The notes: a model not told the origin generated them from the sequence alone. A DNA stretch of 17,700 nt from CAYUIG01 sp964444685 (GCA_964444685.1 CAYUIG010000061.1:1-17700); one strand, 5' to 3'. Counted from the stretch's first letter, positions 7,166-14,280 are shown. Numbers and translations: made by a program.

Positions 7166-7373
7166 GGCCGATGAGCGAATCACGCGCGAGCTCCAGCGCC
7201 ATCAGCGCCTGCTCACGCGGGACCGGGGGGAACTGGCGCAGGAACTCGTCCAGCGTCTCGCCGCCCTCGAGGTGATCGAAGAGTGACCGCACCGGGACCC
7301 GCGTTCCGACGAAGACGGGCGTTCCGCCCAGGATCTCGGGGTCACTATGAATGACACGCGCTTCCGACGCCAT
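7149..7373 (-). CDS. DUF433-domain antitoxin
   Basis: This is a 74-residue protein whose HSDPEILGGTPVFVGTRVPVRSLFDHLEGGETLDEFLRQFP segment (with VPREQALMALELARD after it) is a textbook DUF433 domain, an HTH-like fold found in antitoxins paired with DUF5615 PIN-like toxins. The frame runs further upstream, but the ATG at 7373 has AGGAGG 7 nt before it and starts where the family starts. The toxin frame that follows overlaps the end of this gene and is broken, leaving this antitoxin without a working partner in the window. It probably binds DNA, but no clear operator was found. Confidence 0.87.
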   Translation of the reverse strand: MASEARVIHSDPEILGGTPVFVGTRVPVRSLFDHLEGGETLDEFLRQFPPVPREQALMALELARDSLIGRARTA

Positions 7374-7455
7374 CGAAGCCCTCCTGAGTCTTGCGCCGTC
7401 TTCGTACCCTGCCGTCGTCGCGTGGTGCCTGAGCACCAAAATCAGCGTCGTGCAA

Positions 7456-7486
7456 GGGGCCAGCCGGTCGCATGCCGGCCGGCCCC
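7456..7486. terminator. strong GC-rich stem-loop between two minus-strand genes
   Basis: Twelve-nucleotide arms, GGGGCCAGCCGG (7456-7467) and CCGGCCGGCCCC (7475-7486), pair with one mismatch around a 7-nt loop. It lies 58 nt after the stop of the Cys-rich secreted protein gene and 83 nt before the DUF433 start. A second perfect 6-bp hairpin (TGGTGC, loop CTGA, GCACCA) is at 7423-7438. Only two T residues follow the first stem on the minus strand, so intrinsic termination is possible but not certain. Confidence 0.4.
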
Positions 7487-7543
7487 AGCCTTCTCCCAGG
7501 CCGGCAGCCAACAATTACAGAATCTGGCTACCTCCTGACGACC

Positions 7544-8053
7544 TCACTCACGACCCGCGCGCAAGTCCAGTGGCGCCCTGAAATCAGCGGCCAGATGCCA
7601 AGGCATTGCCGCTTCGAGTACTAAAGACGTAATGCTTCGATCTCCCCACAGCGTCGGCCTGGATCCCGAAGGCACCTGACGGCTCTCTGGGGTAAGCACC
7701 ACCGTGATAGGGTGAACACTGGCACGATCGTGTGCTCGGAGCACACGTAGTTCGCCGCCGCATGTATTCACCTCGGCGACGAGCGCGCCATCCATTCCGA
7801 ACGCGAGCTCTGGGGCCGTCTCGGTGCACAACTCGATGTCGCAATCGGCAACCGTCGCAACGCACTCAGTACCGCAGGCCGGGGGAGTGTTACTGAAGAT
7901 GCACGCATGCCCTATCTTCCGTCCCTCCTCATCGTTGACGACGGCACAGGCCTCCTTGCAGCCGTCCGGGCACTGGGCACTGGCTCGCGCGCTGGATAGT
8001 GCAAGTCCCAGCACCACGAACACAGTCGGAGCCACGCCTTTGAAGCATCGCAT
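7544..8053 (-). CDS. Cys-rich secreted protein of unknown function
   Basis: This is a 169-residue protein with a clear signal peptide: a short basic start, a hydrophobic core (about residues 7-20), and an AxA site with likely cleavage before Gln27. The mature N-terminal part holds nine cysteines in about 70 residues, beginning QCPDGCKEAC, a spacing suited to several disulfides. The C-terminal part has no Cys and looks like a beta-rich domain. AGGAGG lies 5 nt before the ATG. I do not recognise the family. It follows the propeller gene on the same strand after 88 bp, so the two may be co-expressed secreted products. Base composition is less GC-rich than the genes on either side of the window. 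Confidence 0.72.
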   Translation of the reverse strand: MRCFKGVAPTVFVVLGLALSSARASAQCPDGCKEACAVVNDEEGRKIGHACIFSNTPPACGTECVATVADCDIELCTETAPELAFGMDGALVAEVNTCGGELRVLRAHDRASVHPITVVLTPESRQVPSGSRPTLWGDRSITSLVLEAAMPWHLAADFRAPLDLRAGRE

Positions 8054-8141
8054 CTGATCCTCCTTTTCGGACTGAGAACAGTCAACGCGTTCATCACGCG
8101 CTGCACAACGACTTTCGCTCTGAGAGCTGATCGCCGAACCG

Positions 8142-9236
8142 TCAATCGTATTTCACAGTGTACAAGAAAAACACAGGCACACCGTCAATTTCGGCTTGAA
8201 CCCAAATACGATTCCGCGCAGAATCAAGGCCAATGACTCGCGTCGCCGCCGGAACCGTTGTTGACCCAATCAGTTCGCCGTTCGCTGCATAATACTCGAA
8301 CTGCCTGTTCGCGCCTCGGCGCCTACCTGCGAGAATCCAGCCGTTCTGCAACTCATGCGCAGTCAGCGGAATCTCGATGTCTGCGTCGCTTTGCGAATAG
8401 GTTCGCCGCCCAGTCGCAGTCGTCGCAACCTTGATCACGTCGTCAGGAAACGGGCGCCCTTCAAGATCGGCAATAACCATCCGTCGCCCCTCGCCGTTCG
8501 ACGAGTACCGATATACTTCGTACGGTATACGTCGCGTGTAGAGCAGAAGGCCATCGCTCGCTCTGGTGAGACCGCCCACGCCCCAGAAATCCAGAACCCA
8601 GGATTCACGCGATCGAGGAACTGGTGCAAAGGATCGAATGTGGCGTAGGGCGTGGTCGAACAAATGAATCGCACTATCGGCTGCATATCCACCCCAGTGT
8701 GTTCTGCCCGCAATAGCAACGACGCCACCCGCGAGTGAAACAATCTGATCAATCTGGCTGAACTGAAATGGCAAACGCGCTGTGCGAATGTAGTTCCCGC
8801 GAGCATCGAACTCCGTGAGCGTCGAAGCATTGCGGTCGAAGGCGAGCAGGCCGCCGTCCGGCGTCGCAGCGACACGATACAGGGTTCGGAACTCTCCAGG
8901 TCCGCTGCCCGCCCGGCCAACGCGCCAGAGGACCTGGCCGCCGGTCGAAACAGCAAGTACTTGCGAGTTCGCGAGATCCGCGATGTAGAGCGTCCCATCA
9001 TGTCCTACCGATGCAGAGATTGGGATGCCCAACGTATCGTCTTTGAATACGATGGTTGATTCTACTTGCAGAAGACCATCCGGCGGGAGCTGCATTGCTG
9101 CCACACCATGAACGTGGGTAAGAAGCAATGACGTGATGAGGAGGCCAGTCGGGCAGACGCTTCTGCGGAGACCCCGCACGCTGCGCCATGGGCCGCCTCG
9201 AACCTTGTGTGTGTGACTCAATGATCGCCTCTCCAT
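8142..9236 (-). CDS. secreted six-bladed beta-propeller protein (NHL-like)
   Basis: This is a 364-residue protein with a long basic N-terminus and a hydrophobic signal segment (about residues 29-47) before a repeat domain. Recurring blade patterns such as DGTLYIADLANSQVLAVSTGGQVLWRVG, GGLLAFDRNASTLTEFDARGNYIRT and GELIGSTTVP match the six-bladed propellers common in Bacteroidota and Gemmatimonadota. Such domains usually bind proteins or glycans; no catalytic motif is seen. A GTG at 9248 would add four residues; the ATG at 9236 is preferred although its ribosome site is weak. The region is visibly AT-richer than the rest: line 8161-8220 is 47% G+C, while 12001-12060 is 73%. Confidence 0.82.
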   Translation of the reverse strand: MERRSLSHTHKVRGGPWRSVRGLRRSVCPTGLLITSLLLTHVHGVAAMQLPPDGLLQVESTIVFKDDTLGIPISASVGHDGTLYIADLANSQVLAVSTGGQVLWRVGRAGSGPGEFRTLYRVAATPDGGLLAFDRNASTLTEFDARGNYIRTARLPFQFSQIDQIVSLAGGVVAIAGRTHWGGYAADSAIHLFDHALRHIRSFAPVPRSRESWVLDFWGVGGLTRASDGLLLYTRRIPYEVYRYSSNGEGRRMVIADLEGRPFPDDVIKVATTATGRRTYSQSDADIEIPLTAHELQNGWILAGRRRGANRQFEYYAANGELIGSTTVPAATRVIGLDSARNRIWVQAEIDGVPVFFLYTVKYD

Positions 9237-9299
9237 CTCGGTTGCCACGCTGGATGATTCAGCGCCTACATCTACAAGAAGGCATCTAACGTCCGAATC

Positions 9300-9794
9300 C
9301 TACTTTTCTGCCTGATCCACCCTCGTGCCTTCAGTCCGATCGAACCATCGCCTCAACTCCTTCCTGGCCTGCTGGAGAAGGTTGGCCACCGTCGACTCAG
9401 CTAGACCCATGATCTCGCCAGCCTCCTTGTACTTGAAGCCTTTCAGCCAAACCAGATCCAGGACCTCGCGCTGCTGGTCGGACAGCCTGCCAAGCGTCTC
9501 TTGGAGCGCGAGCCGATCGTCCAGATTCAGACCATCTTCCGGACTCGGGTAGCGCGGATCGATGCCGATCGTGACGACCTGCTTCCGGCGGGTTCTGGAG
9601 AGCAGGTTGGACGCAATCCTGAAGAGGTAGTTCGGATTGCAGAACTTCTCCCAGCCGTCCGGCCCCGCCTCGATCTGACGCAGGAGCGCCATAAAGGCCT
9701 CCTCACATATGTCCTCAGCGTCTTCCGGCGACGCACCCTTCCTGCGCAGCATGGCCTTCAGCCGCTCTGCCCACTCGTCATAGAGCCGCCCCAT
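9300..9794 (-). CDS. sigma-70 family (ECF-like) RNA polymerase sigma factor
   Basis: This is a 164-residue sigma factor with only regions 2 and 4. Region 2 (about residues 5-72) includes DAEDICEEAFMALLRQI and NPNYLFRIASNLLSRTRRK. Region 4 (about 98-150) is LSDQQREVLDLVWLKGFKYKEAGEIMGLAESTVANLLQQARKELRRW in pattern, with the recognition helix around STVANLLQQAR. No anti-sigma factor is visible next to it. The ATG at 9794 is the only good start, since an in-frame stop lies upstream. The secreted propeller gene follows after 63 bp on the same strand, so the propeller may be a target or operon partner. The 106-bp upstream gap holds a perfect palindrome (CGGCGGG-AA-CCCGCCG, 9839-9854). Confidence 0.88.
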   Translation of the reverse strand: MGRLYDEWAERLKAMLRRKGASPEDAEDICEEAFMALLRQIEAGPDGWEKFCNPNYLFRIASNLLSRTRRKQVVTIGIDPRYPSPEDGLNLDDRLALQETLGRLSDQQREVLDLVWLKGFKYKEAGEIMGLAESTVANLLQQARKELRRWFDRTEGTRVDQAEK

Positions 9795-9838
9795 CGGATC
9801 GAGAACTTCATTTACCCCATCTCACCCTCCCTGCGACA

Positions 9839-9854
9839 CGGCGGGAACCCGCCG
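9839..9854. promoter_or_regulatory. palindrome upstream of the sigma factor gene
   Basis: Perfect 7-bp inverted arms CGGCGGG and CCCGCCG meet around a 2-bp centre, 45 bp before the sigma start and 47 bp after the hybrid kinase stop. It may be an operator, or part of a terminator stem in which the loop is larger than two bases. No T-run follows on the minus strand, so an operator is somewhat more likely. Confidence 0.3.
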
Positions 9855-9900
9855 GCACGGCGCCAGTGGCTACGAGGCAGGCTTTTACAGCAGTCGCGCG

Positions 9901-11427
9901 CTACTCCGATTGATCGAGCGTTTCGCGGACCGTGCGCGCGAGGCGGTCCGGACTGAAGGGCTTTTCGAGGTAGTTGGCGCCGCGGTCGGCGAGTCCCTGC
10001 CGCACCGCATCCTGCACTGCGAATCCGGAGGTGTAGAGAATGCGCGTGCGCGGCCAGCGCTGGCGCACGCGTTCGGCGAGCTTCCTGCCGCTCATGCCGG
10101 GTATGACGACATCGGTAACGACGAGATCCACGCCGCCGCTCTCCTCCGCGATCGAAAGAGCGGCGTCACCACGTTCCGCATCCAGCACGCGGTACCCGCG
10201 GCCGCGCAACGCGCGGACCACGAGCGTACGCACGGCTGGATCGTCCTCCACCACGAGCACCGATTCGGAACCGGAACCCGAGGTAATGGGTTGCTCCACA
10301 TCCGCGACACCGAAGGCAGGGAGGAAGATCTTGAACGTCGTGCCCTGCCCCGGCTCGCTGTATACGTTCACGTGACCGCCGTACTGCCGTACGATGTCGG
10401 CCACCGTGGCGAGCCCGAGACCCGTTCCCTCGCCTTTCGTCGTGAAGAACGGCTCGAAGATGCGCTGCTGCGTTTCGCGGCTCATCCCGATCCCCGAATC
10501 GCTGACGGAGATCTGCACGTACCGCCCCGCGGGCACGCGGCCGCCCCGGCCGATGTACTCGGCGCCGAGGAACACGCCCGCGGTGCGGATGGCGAGTGTG
10601 CCCCCGCCCGGCATCGCATCGCGAGCGTTCAGCACGAGGTTGAGCAGCACCTGCTCGAGATGGCCCACGTCCGCCATCACGCGCTGCGGCGCGGTATCGA
10701 GCTCGACGGACACCGAGATGTGCTCGGGGATGAGTCGTCGCAGGAGCTGCTGGAGATTCACGACGACGGCGTTCGCGTCGATGTCGCGAGGATCGACGTC
10801 CTGCCGCCGCGTGAAGGACAGGAGCCGGCGCGTGAGGCCGGTGGCGCGCCTGGCGGCGGCCAGGATCTCCTCGGCGTCCGCGCAGGCCGAGGACTCCGCG
10901 GGCAGCTCCTCGAGCAGAAGCTGCGCGTGCCCCTGGATGGCCGTGAGCAGGTTGTTGAAGTCGTGCGCGATCCCGCCCGCCAGCCGGCCGACGGCTTCCA
11001 GCTTCTGCGCCTGCCGCACCTCGCCATGGTGTACCCCTTCCACCATGGCGGGCTCGAACAGGAGGGCGAGCCAGTCGCTACGGGCGCGGCCGAGCCGACG
11101 GACGGTGATGCGTGCCTGGACATCGCCGCCACCGGGTCGCCCGAACGACAACTCCTGCGCGGCGTCTCCGCGGCGCGCGGCCTCCTCGAGCAGTCGCAGC
11201 AGCGGCGCACCGCCCCCCAGAGCCCGCGTGGCGGGTTCTCCCAGCGCCTCACCCTCGCCGCGCCCGGTGATGCGCGCGGCTTCGCCACTCCAGTACGCGA
11301 TCCGGCCCGCGCCGTCGACCAGGGCAAGGCCGGCGGCGTGGCGATCACATACGAGCTCGAGTGCGGCTCGCAGCACCTGGGCGTGCGGGCCGTCCGATTC
11401 GTGATGGCGTCGGGCGAAACTGTTCAT
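9901..11427 (-). CDS. PAS-histidine kinase-receiver hybrid
   Basis: This is a 508-residue soluble hybrid kinase with no membrane helix. A PAS-like sensor (about residues 18-125) is followed by an HDFNN-type HisKA with His155 in GGIAHDFNNLLTAI. The ATPase domain has Asn267 in NLVLNARDAM, a G1 box DSGIGM from Asp310 and a G2 box GTGLGL (334-339). A C-terminal receiver (about 388-505) has an Asp pair at 395-396, the phospho-acceptor Asp439 in VVTDVVIPGMSG and Lys489 in EKPF. All active residues are present. A GTG at 11463 could add 12 residues; the ATG at 11427 is preferred because it clears the hairpin between it and the lasso precursor. It is the last gene of the lasso transcription unit and may feed back on its control. 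Confidence 0.92.
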   Translation of the reverse strand: MNSFARRHHESDGPHAQVLRAALELVCDRHAAGLALVDGAGRIAYWSGEAARITGRGEGEALGEPATRALGGGAPLLRLLEEAARRGDAAQELSFGRPGGGDVQARITVRRLGRARSDWLALLFEPAMVEGVHHGEVRQAQKLEAVGRLAGGIAHDFNNLLTAIQGHAQLLLEELPAESSACADAEEILAAARRATGLTRRLLSFTRRQDVDPRDIDANAVVVNLQQLLRRLIPEHISVSVELDTAPQRVMADVGHLEQVLLNLVLNARDAMPGGGTLAIRTAGVFLGAEYIGRGGRVPAGRYVQISVSDSGIGMSRETQQRIFEPFFTTKGEGTGLGLATVADIVRQYGGHVNVYSEPGQGTTFKIFLPAFGVADVEQPITSGSGSESVLVVEDDPAVRTLVVRALRGRGYRVLDAERGDAALSIAEESGGVDLVVTDVVIPGMSGRKLAERVRQRWPRTRILYTSGFAVQDAVRQGLADRGANYLEKPFSPDRLARTVRETLDQSE

Positions 11428-11443
11428 TCTGCTGCCCCGCGGC

Positions 11444-11471
11444 GGCGGACGGCGCGGGCGCACCGTCCGCC
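11444..11471. terminator. stem-loop just after the lasso precursor gene
   Basis: Perfect 9-bp arms GGCGGACGG (11444-11452) and CCGTCCGCC (11463-11471) enclose a 10-nt loop, 15 nt after the precursor stop and 16 nt before the hybrid kinase start. There is no T-run, so full intrinsic termination is unlikely. RiPP precursor genes often end in such a stem, which stabilises the short precursor message and lowers read-through. It could play that part here. Confidence 0.55.
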
Positions 11472-11486
11472 TGCCCGCGTAAGGAT

Positions 11487-11621
11487 TCAGTCGTCGTTAT
11501 CGATGAGCGGCGTGATGCCGTGGTACTCCCACATCTCGCCGCAGAACCCCTTCGTCTCCTCGACGGCGTCACCGTGATCGACCAGCACGGGCGCGACCCA
11601 GGGCTTCTTCTCGTTCTGCAT
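11487..11621 (-). CDS. lasso peptide precursor (A)
   Basis: This is a 44-residue peptide with GGAGG 7 nt before its ATG. The leader (residues 1-24) keeps the lasso recognition spacing W8-x2-P11-x-L13-x3-G17-x5-T23, with Trp where Tyr is usual, and Thr at the penultimate leader position. Cleavage after Lys24 would give a 20-residue core, GFCGEMWEYH then GITPLIDNDD. Gly at core position 1 and Glu at position 8 predict an eight-residue macrolactam ring (G1 to E8) with a 12-residue loop and tail. A single Cys at core position 3 and an acidic C-terminus (three Asp in the last four) are distinctive. It lies 57 nt after the cyclase gene, so the precursor comes last in the biosynthetic order. Function is inferred from the leader motif and from B1, B2 and C next to it. 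Confidence 0.9.
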   Translation of the reverse strand: MQNEKKPWVAPVLVDHGDAVEETKGFCGEMWEYHGITPLIDNDD

Positions 11622-11678
11622 GGTATTGCCTCCGTATTGGATTGTTGGCGACGCCGCCCGCGTGACGGCGCCGCAGCA

Positions 11679-13451
11679 TCAGGCCGCGCTTGGCGCGGCA
11701 TGCCTGGACGGCTGCCACGTGCCTGCACGCACGGCCAGCCATGTCTCCAGTGAAAGCACGTTCATGAGCGGCAGCATGTTCTGGCGCCGCCCGTTGCGCG
11801 CGAGCTCGACAGCGGTACGCAGTGCGTCGGGTCGCACGCAGCCCAGTTCGGCCAGGATCGGATTCGCGAGAAGCGCATCCAGGCGCGCACGCTCGTGTGC
11901 GAACGACCAGAGGATGCGGTCGTCAATGCTGCCCTTGCCGTTCCGCGTCCGGACTTCTTCCGGCAGGCGGCCGCGCATGGCCTCGCGCAGGACCCATTTG
12001 TTGCCGCCGTGCGGACGGATGCGGAGTTCGGGCGCGAGCCGGAGCGACGCTTCGACCAGCGGGCGGTACAGGAACGGGTAGCGCACCTCGATGTCCTCGC
12101 CATACGGCCAGCGGTGCAGCCACACGTGGATCGCATCGAGCCCTTCGGCGATCGGGGTGGCGAAACGTCGGCCCGCACCGATCAACGCGTCGCGCTCTTC
12201 GCGCACCCGCGCGGCCGCGTTCGTGCGCGCAGCGAAGCCCGTCTCCATCCAGCCCGGCAACGACGCGTCGGGCCGACGCCGCAGCAGTTGCGCGCGCGCG
12301 AGCTTCCAGAAGGATGTGCGGCGTGCGACGGACCAGTCGGCGAGCTCGCCGAGCGCGGCGCGCCACCGCCCGGAAGCGGCCATGTCGGCGATGTAGTCCA
12401 GGCTGCCCGACAGGTAGTGGTCGGAGCCGATGCCGCACAGCAGCACGCGCGCGCCCGCGCTGCGCAGCACCGTATGCATGCGTCGCTCGCGCGCGAAGAA
12501 CGGATACAGCACGCCGGGCTGCTCGGTGATCGGAGCCGGACCCTCGTCGCCCTGCCACGGCCAGTGGTCGATCACCTGTTCGTTGCGCACACGGAAGCGG
12601 CGCAGCACCGGTTCGATGAAGCGGCGCTCGTCGCCCCGGCCGAGCGTGTCGACGGACGTGATCGTGCCGGAGAGGCCGGAATCGTGCGCGACCGCAACGA
12701 TCGACGACGAATCCACTCCGCCGGAGAGCTGCGCCCACGTCTGACCGGGCCCGCCCATGCGCGTCCGCACGGCTTCCTCGAACAACGAACGGAAGCGGTC
12801 GACCGCACCGGGATCGCGCTCGACCGGCTCGAACGTGTGCGCGGACCAGTAGCGGCGCTCCGTCGACACGCTGCCGCGTGCGAGCACGAAGCCGCCGGGC
12901 ACCACGCACTGCACGTCGCGCCACGGCGTCCGCGTGCCGGGCGCTACCATGCCGGTGAGATAGTCCGCGAAGTACTCGAGGTCCCAGTCGCCCGACGGAC
13001 GCAATGCATCGATGCGATCGGAGAAGAGCAGGAGGTCACCGACCTGGCGCTGGTAGAGCGTGCGCACGCCGAATGCATCGCGCGCCGCGATCAGCTTGTG
13101 CGCACCCGGGTCCCAGACGACGAACGCGAAGTCGCCGATCAGCTCTCCGACAGCACGTTCCCCGCACGCATCGATCGCGGCCAGCACGAGTGCGAGGTCG
13201 GATGCGCCGCCCGGTGAATGCAGCCCCGCCATGCGGGCAACCGCGGCGCGATCGTCGAGCCGCACGTCGCCCACGCCGATCAGGCGCCTGTGGCGCGCGA
13301 GGAGGGGGCGCAGCAAACGCGGTCCCTGCCCGACCGCCGCCGCGAACGAACCGTCCGCAACGATCGCCGGCTGCACCTCCGCTCCTCCACGCGACCACAC
13401 CAGCGCCGCGGCATCCACCGGGCCCATTGCCCGGTAACCACAGACGAACAC
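11679..13451 (-). CDS. lasso macrolactam synthetase (C, asparagine synthetase-like)
   Basis: This 590-residue protein would use ATP to adenylylate the core Glu8 side chain and close it onto the Gly1 amine, trapping the tail. An N-terminal glutaminase-like domain (about 1-200) lacks the catalytic Cys2 of true asparagine synthetases (MFVCG), as expected when no glutamine is hydrolysed. The C-terminal synthetase domain has the ATP-binding SGGVDSS loop (243-249) and GIGSDHYLSG (340-349). The length fits known lasso cyclases. The GTG start at 13451 is 1 nt after the B2 stop, with GGAGG close upstream, so translation is probably coupled. Ordinary AsnB is unlikely given the missing Cys and the B1, B2 and A neighbours. 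Confidence 0.93.
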   Translation of the reverse strand: MFVCGYRAMGPVDAAALVWSRGGAEVQPAIVADGSFAAAVGQGPRLLRPLLARHRRLIGVGDVRLDDRAAVARMAGLHSPGGASDLALVLAAIDACGERAVGELIGDFAFVVWDPGAHKLIAARDAFGVRTLYQRQVGDLLLFSDRIDALRPSGDWDLEYFADYLTGMVAPGTRTPWRDVQCVVPGGFVLARGSVSTERRYWSAHTFEPVERDPGAVDRFRSLFEEAVRTRMGGPGQTWAQLSGGVDSSSIVAVAHDSGLSGTITSVDTLGRGDERRFIEPVLRRFRVRNEQVIDHWPWQGDEGPAPITEQPGVLYPFFARERRMHTVLRSAGARVLLCGIGSDHYLSGSLDYIADMAASGRWRAALGELADWSVARRTSFWKLARAQLLRRRPDASLPGWMETGFAARTNAAARVREERDALIGAGRRFATPIAEGLDAIHVWLHRWPYGEDIEVRYPFLYRPLVEASLRLAPELRIRPHGGNKWVLREAMRGRLPEEVRTRNGKGSIDDRILWSFAHERARLDALLANPILAELGCVRPDALRTAVELARNGRRQNMLPLMNVLSLETWLAVRAGTWQPSRHAAPSAA

Positions 13452-13452
13452 C

Positions 13453-13848
13453 CTAGCCTCCGATCGCCGGGAAGGCCGCGAGACCCTCCACGTACTCGGT
13501 CCGCTCGTTCACCGGCCGGCCATCGTGCTCGACCCACGCGTGCGCCATGAACGGCAACGTCTGCACGCCGATCCGCAGCTCGGCCTCGATGTTCCGCCGC
13601 CGCAGCAGCAGCCACAGCGCAAGCGACTGCTCCAGGCACTCGGCACGGCCGGGATGGAACGCGGCCGCCTTCGCAACGCACAGCGCCGCGTTCTCCACCA
13701 CGTCCGCAGGAGACTCCGTCACACGTGCGCCCGACGGCCGAGCCATGCGACGCACCCAGGCCAGCGTCCGGCGCATACCGAACACGCGCAGCGAGGTGTC
13801 GATCACGGCCAGCAGCAGCGCGACTCTCCAGACACTCGGCATCTTCAT
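13453..13848 (-). CDS. lasso leader peptidase (B2, transglutaminase-like)
   Basis: This 131-residue cysteine protease would cut the leader from the precursor, here after Lys24. The catalytic Cys71 lies in RAECLEQSLALWLLLRRR and His103 in FMAHAWVE, the hallmark of the lasso B2 (Transglut_core3) family. The third residue is less clear; Asp109 or Glu115 are candidates. The N-terminus is hydrophobic (about residues 6-16). The long open frame begins earlier, but the ATG at 13848 overlaps the B1 stop as ATGA and has GGAGG just upstream, and family length supports it. The protein is the stand-alone catalytic half of the split B protein; its leader-binding half is the separate B1 gene before it. Confidence 0.93.
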   Translation of the reverse strand: MKMPSVWRVALLLAVIDTSLRVFGMRRTLAWVRRMARPSGARVTESPADVVENAALCVAKAAAFHPGRAECLEQSLALWLLLRRRNIEAELRIGVQTLPFMAHAWVEHDGRPVNERTEYVEGLAAFPAIGG

Positions 13849-14156
13849 CGTGCCTCCACCAGCTGCTTCTCCACCAGCGATTCGAGGAAGCGCGTCACGT
13901 CCGCTGCAATCTGATCGCGCGGCGCTTCGTACTCGGTCGCCAGATGATCCACGATCTGATCGAACTCCATTCCCGCGCGCAGCAGCTCCCACACTCGCGT
14001 CCCCACCTCGTCGACTCCGTAGTACCGCTCATTGTCCAGATCGAGCAGCACACTCAGGCCGTTCTTCTCCACCCGCTGCACCAGCTCCGCCGGACGCAGT
14101 CGCGCACGTCGCGCGTCCACGCGCATCCGCCAGCGCTTAAGGAACCGCCATAGCAT
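13845..14156 (-). CDS. lasso leader-binding RRE protein (B1, PqqD-like)
   Basis: This 103-residue protein has a PqqD-like RiPP recognition element at about residues 20-100: LRPAELVQRVEKNGLSVLLDLDNERYYGVDEVGTRVWELL in pattern, then DQIVDHLATEYEAPRDQIAADV. It would hold the precursor leader through its W/P/L motif and hand it to B2 and C. A basic stretch leads in (WRFLKRWRMRVDARRARLR). The frame extends upstream into the repeat array, but the ATG at 14156 has GGAGGTG at proper distance, and the family begins there. It is the first biosynthetic gene, and its TGA overlaps the B2 ATG by 4 nt. Confidence 0.92.
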   Translation of the reverse strand: MLWRFLKRWRMRVDARRARLRPAELVQRVEKNGLSVLLDLDNERYYGVDEVGTRVWELLRAGMEFDQIVDHLATEYEAPRDQIAADVTRFLESLVEKQLVEAR

Positions 14157-14184
14157 CGACGCACCTCCGTTGAGTCCTGCCTCG

Positions 14185-14213
14185 AAACTAAGGAGTCGCA
14201 GTGCGCCGTTGGT
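14185..14213 (-). promoter_or_regulatory. candidate promoter of the lasso operon
   Basis: On the minus strand TAGTTT (14190-14185) could serve as a -10 box. The position 17 nt upstream (14208-14213) has no good -35 hexamer but touches the first unit of the repeat array. That layout suits a promoter whose -35 contact is supplied by an OmpR/PhoB-type activator. Transcription would start about 22 nt before the B1 ATG. The -10 matches only three of six positions. Confidence 0.3.
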
Positions 14214-14280
14214 GGAGATTGTGTGGAGATTCTGTGGAGATTCTGTGGAGTTTGTGGAGAATCGGTGGAGATTGTGGAGA
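14211..14280. repeat. array of seven direct TGGAG repeats, mostly 11 bp apart
   Basis: The pentamer TGGAG occurs at 14213, 14224, 14235, 14246, 14255, 14266 and 14275, giving intervals of 11, 11, 11, 9, 11 and 9 bp. The best units read TGTGGAGATTC. The array fills the gap between the response regulator stop and the first lasso gene. OmpR/PhoB-type regulators bind 7-bp direct half-sites separated by about 4 AT-rich bases, which is exactly the layout here. It is most likely a multi-site operator for the regulator encoded at 14304-14981. Confidence 0.8.

Noticed and set aside
11487..11549. Glu5 of the core as ring acceptor
   Set aside because: A five-residue ring is too small to thread a tail; known lasso rings have seven to nine residues, which leaves Glu8.
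9910..11577. A 555-codon plus-strand frame across the hybrid kinase and lasso precursor
   Set aside because: It has no recognisable domain and is explained by GC-rich third-position bias of the real gene on the minus strand.
14211..14280. The repeat array as replication iterons or a CRISPR
   Set aside because: Units are too short and lack unique spacers, there is no Rep gene, and the array sits in the promoter gap of an operon beside an OmpR-type regulator.
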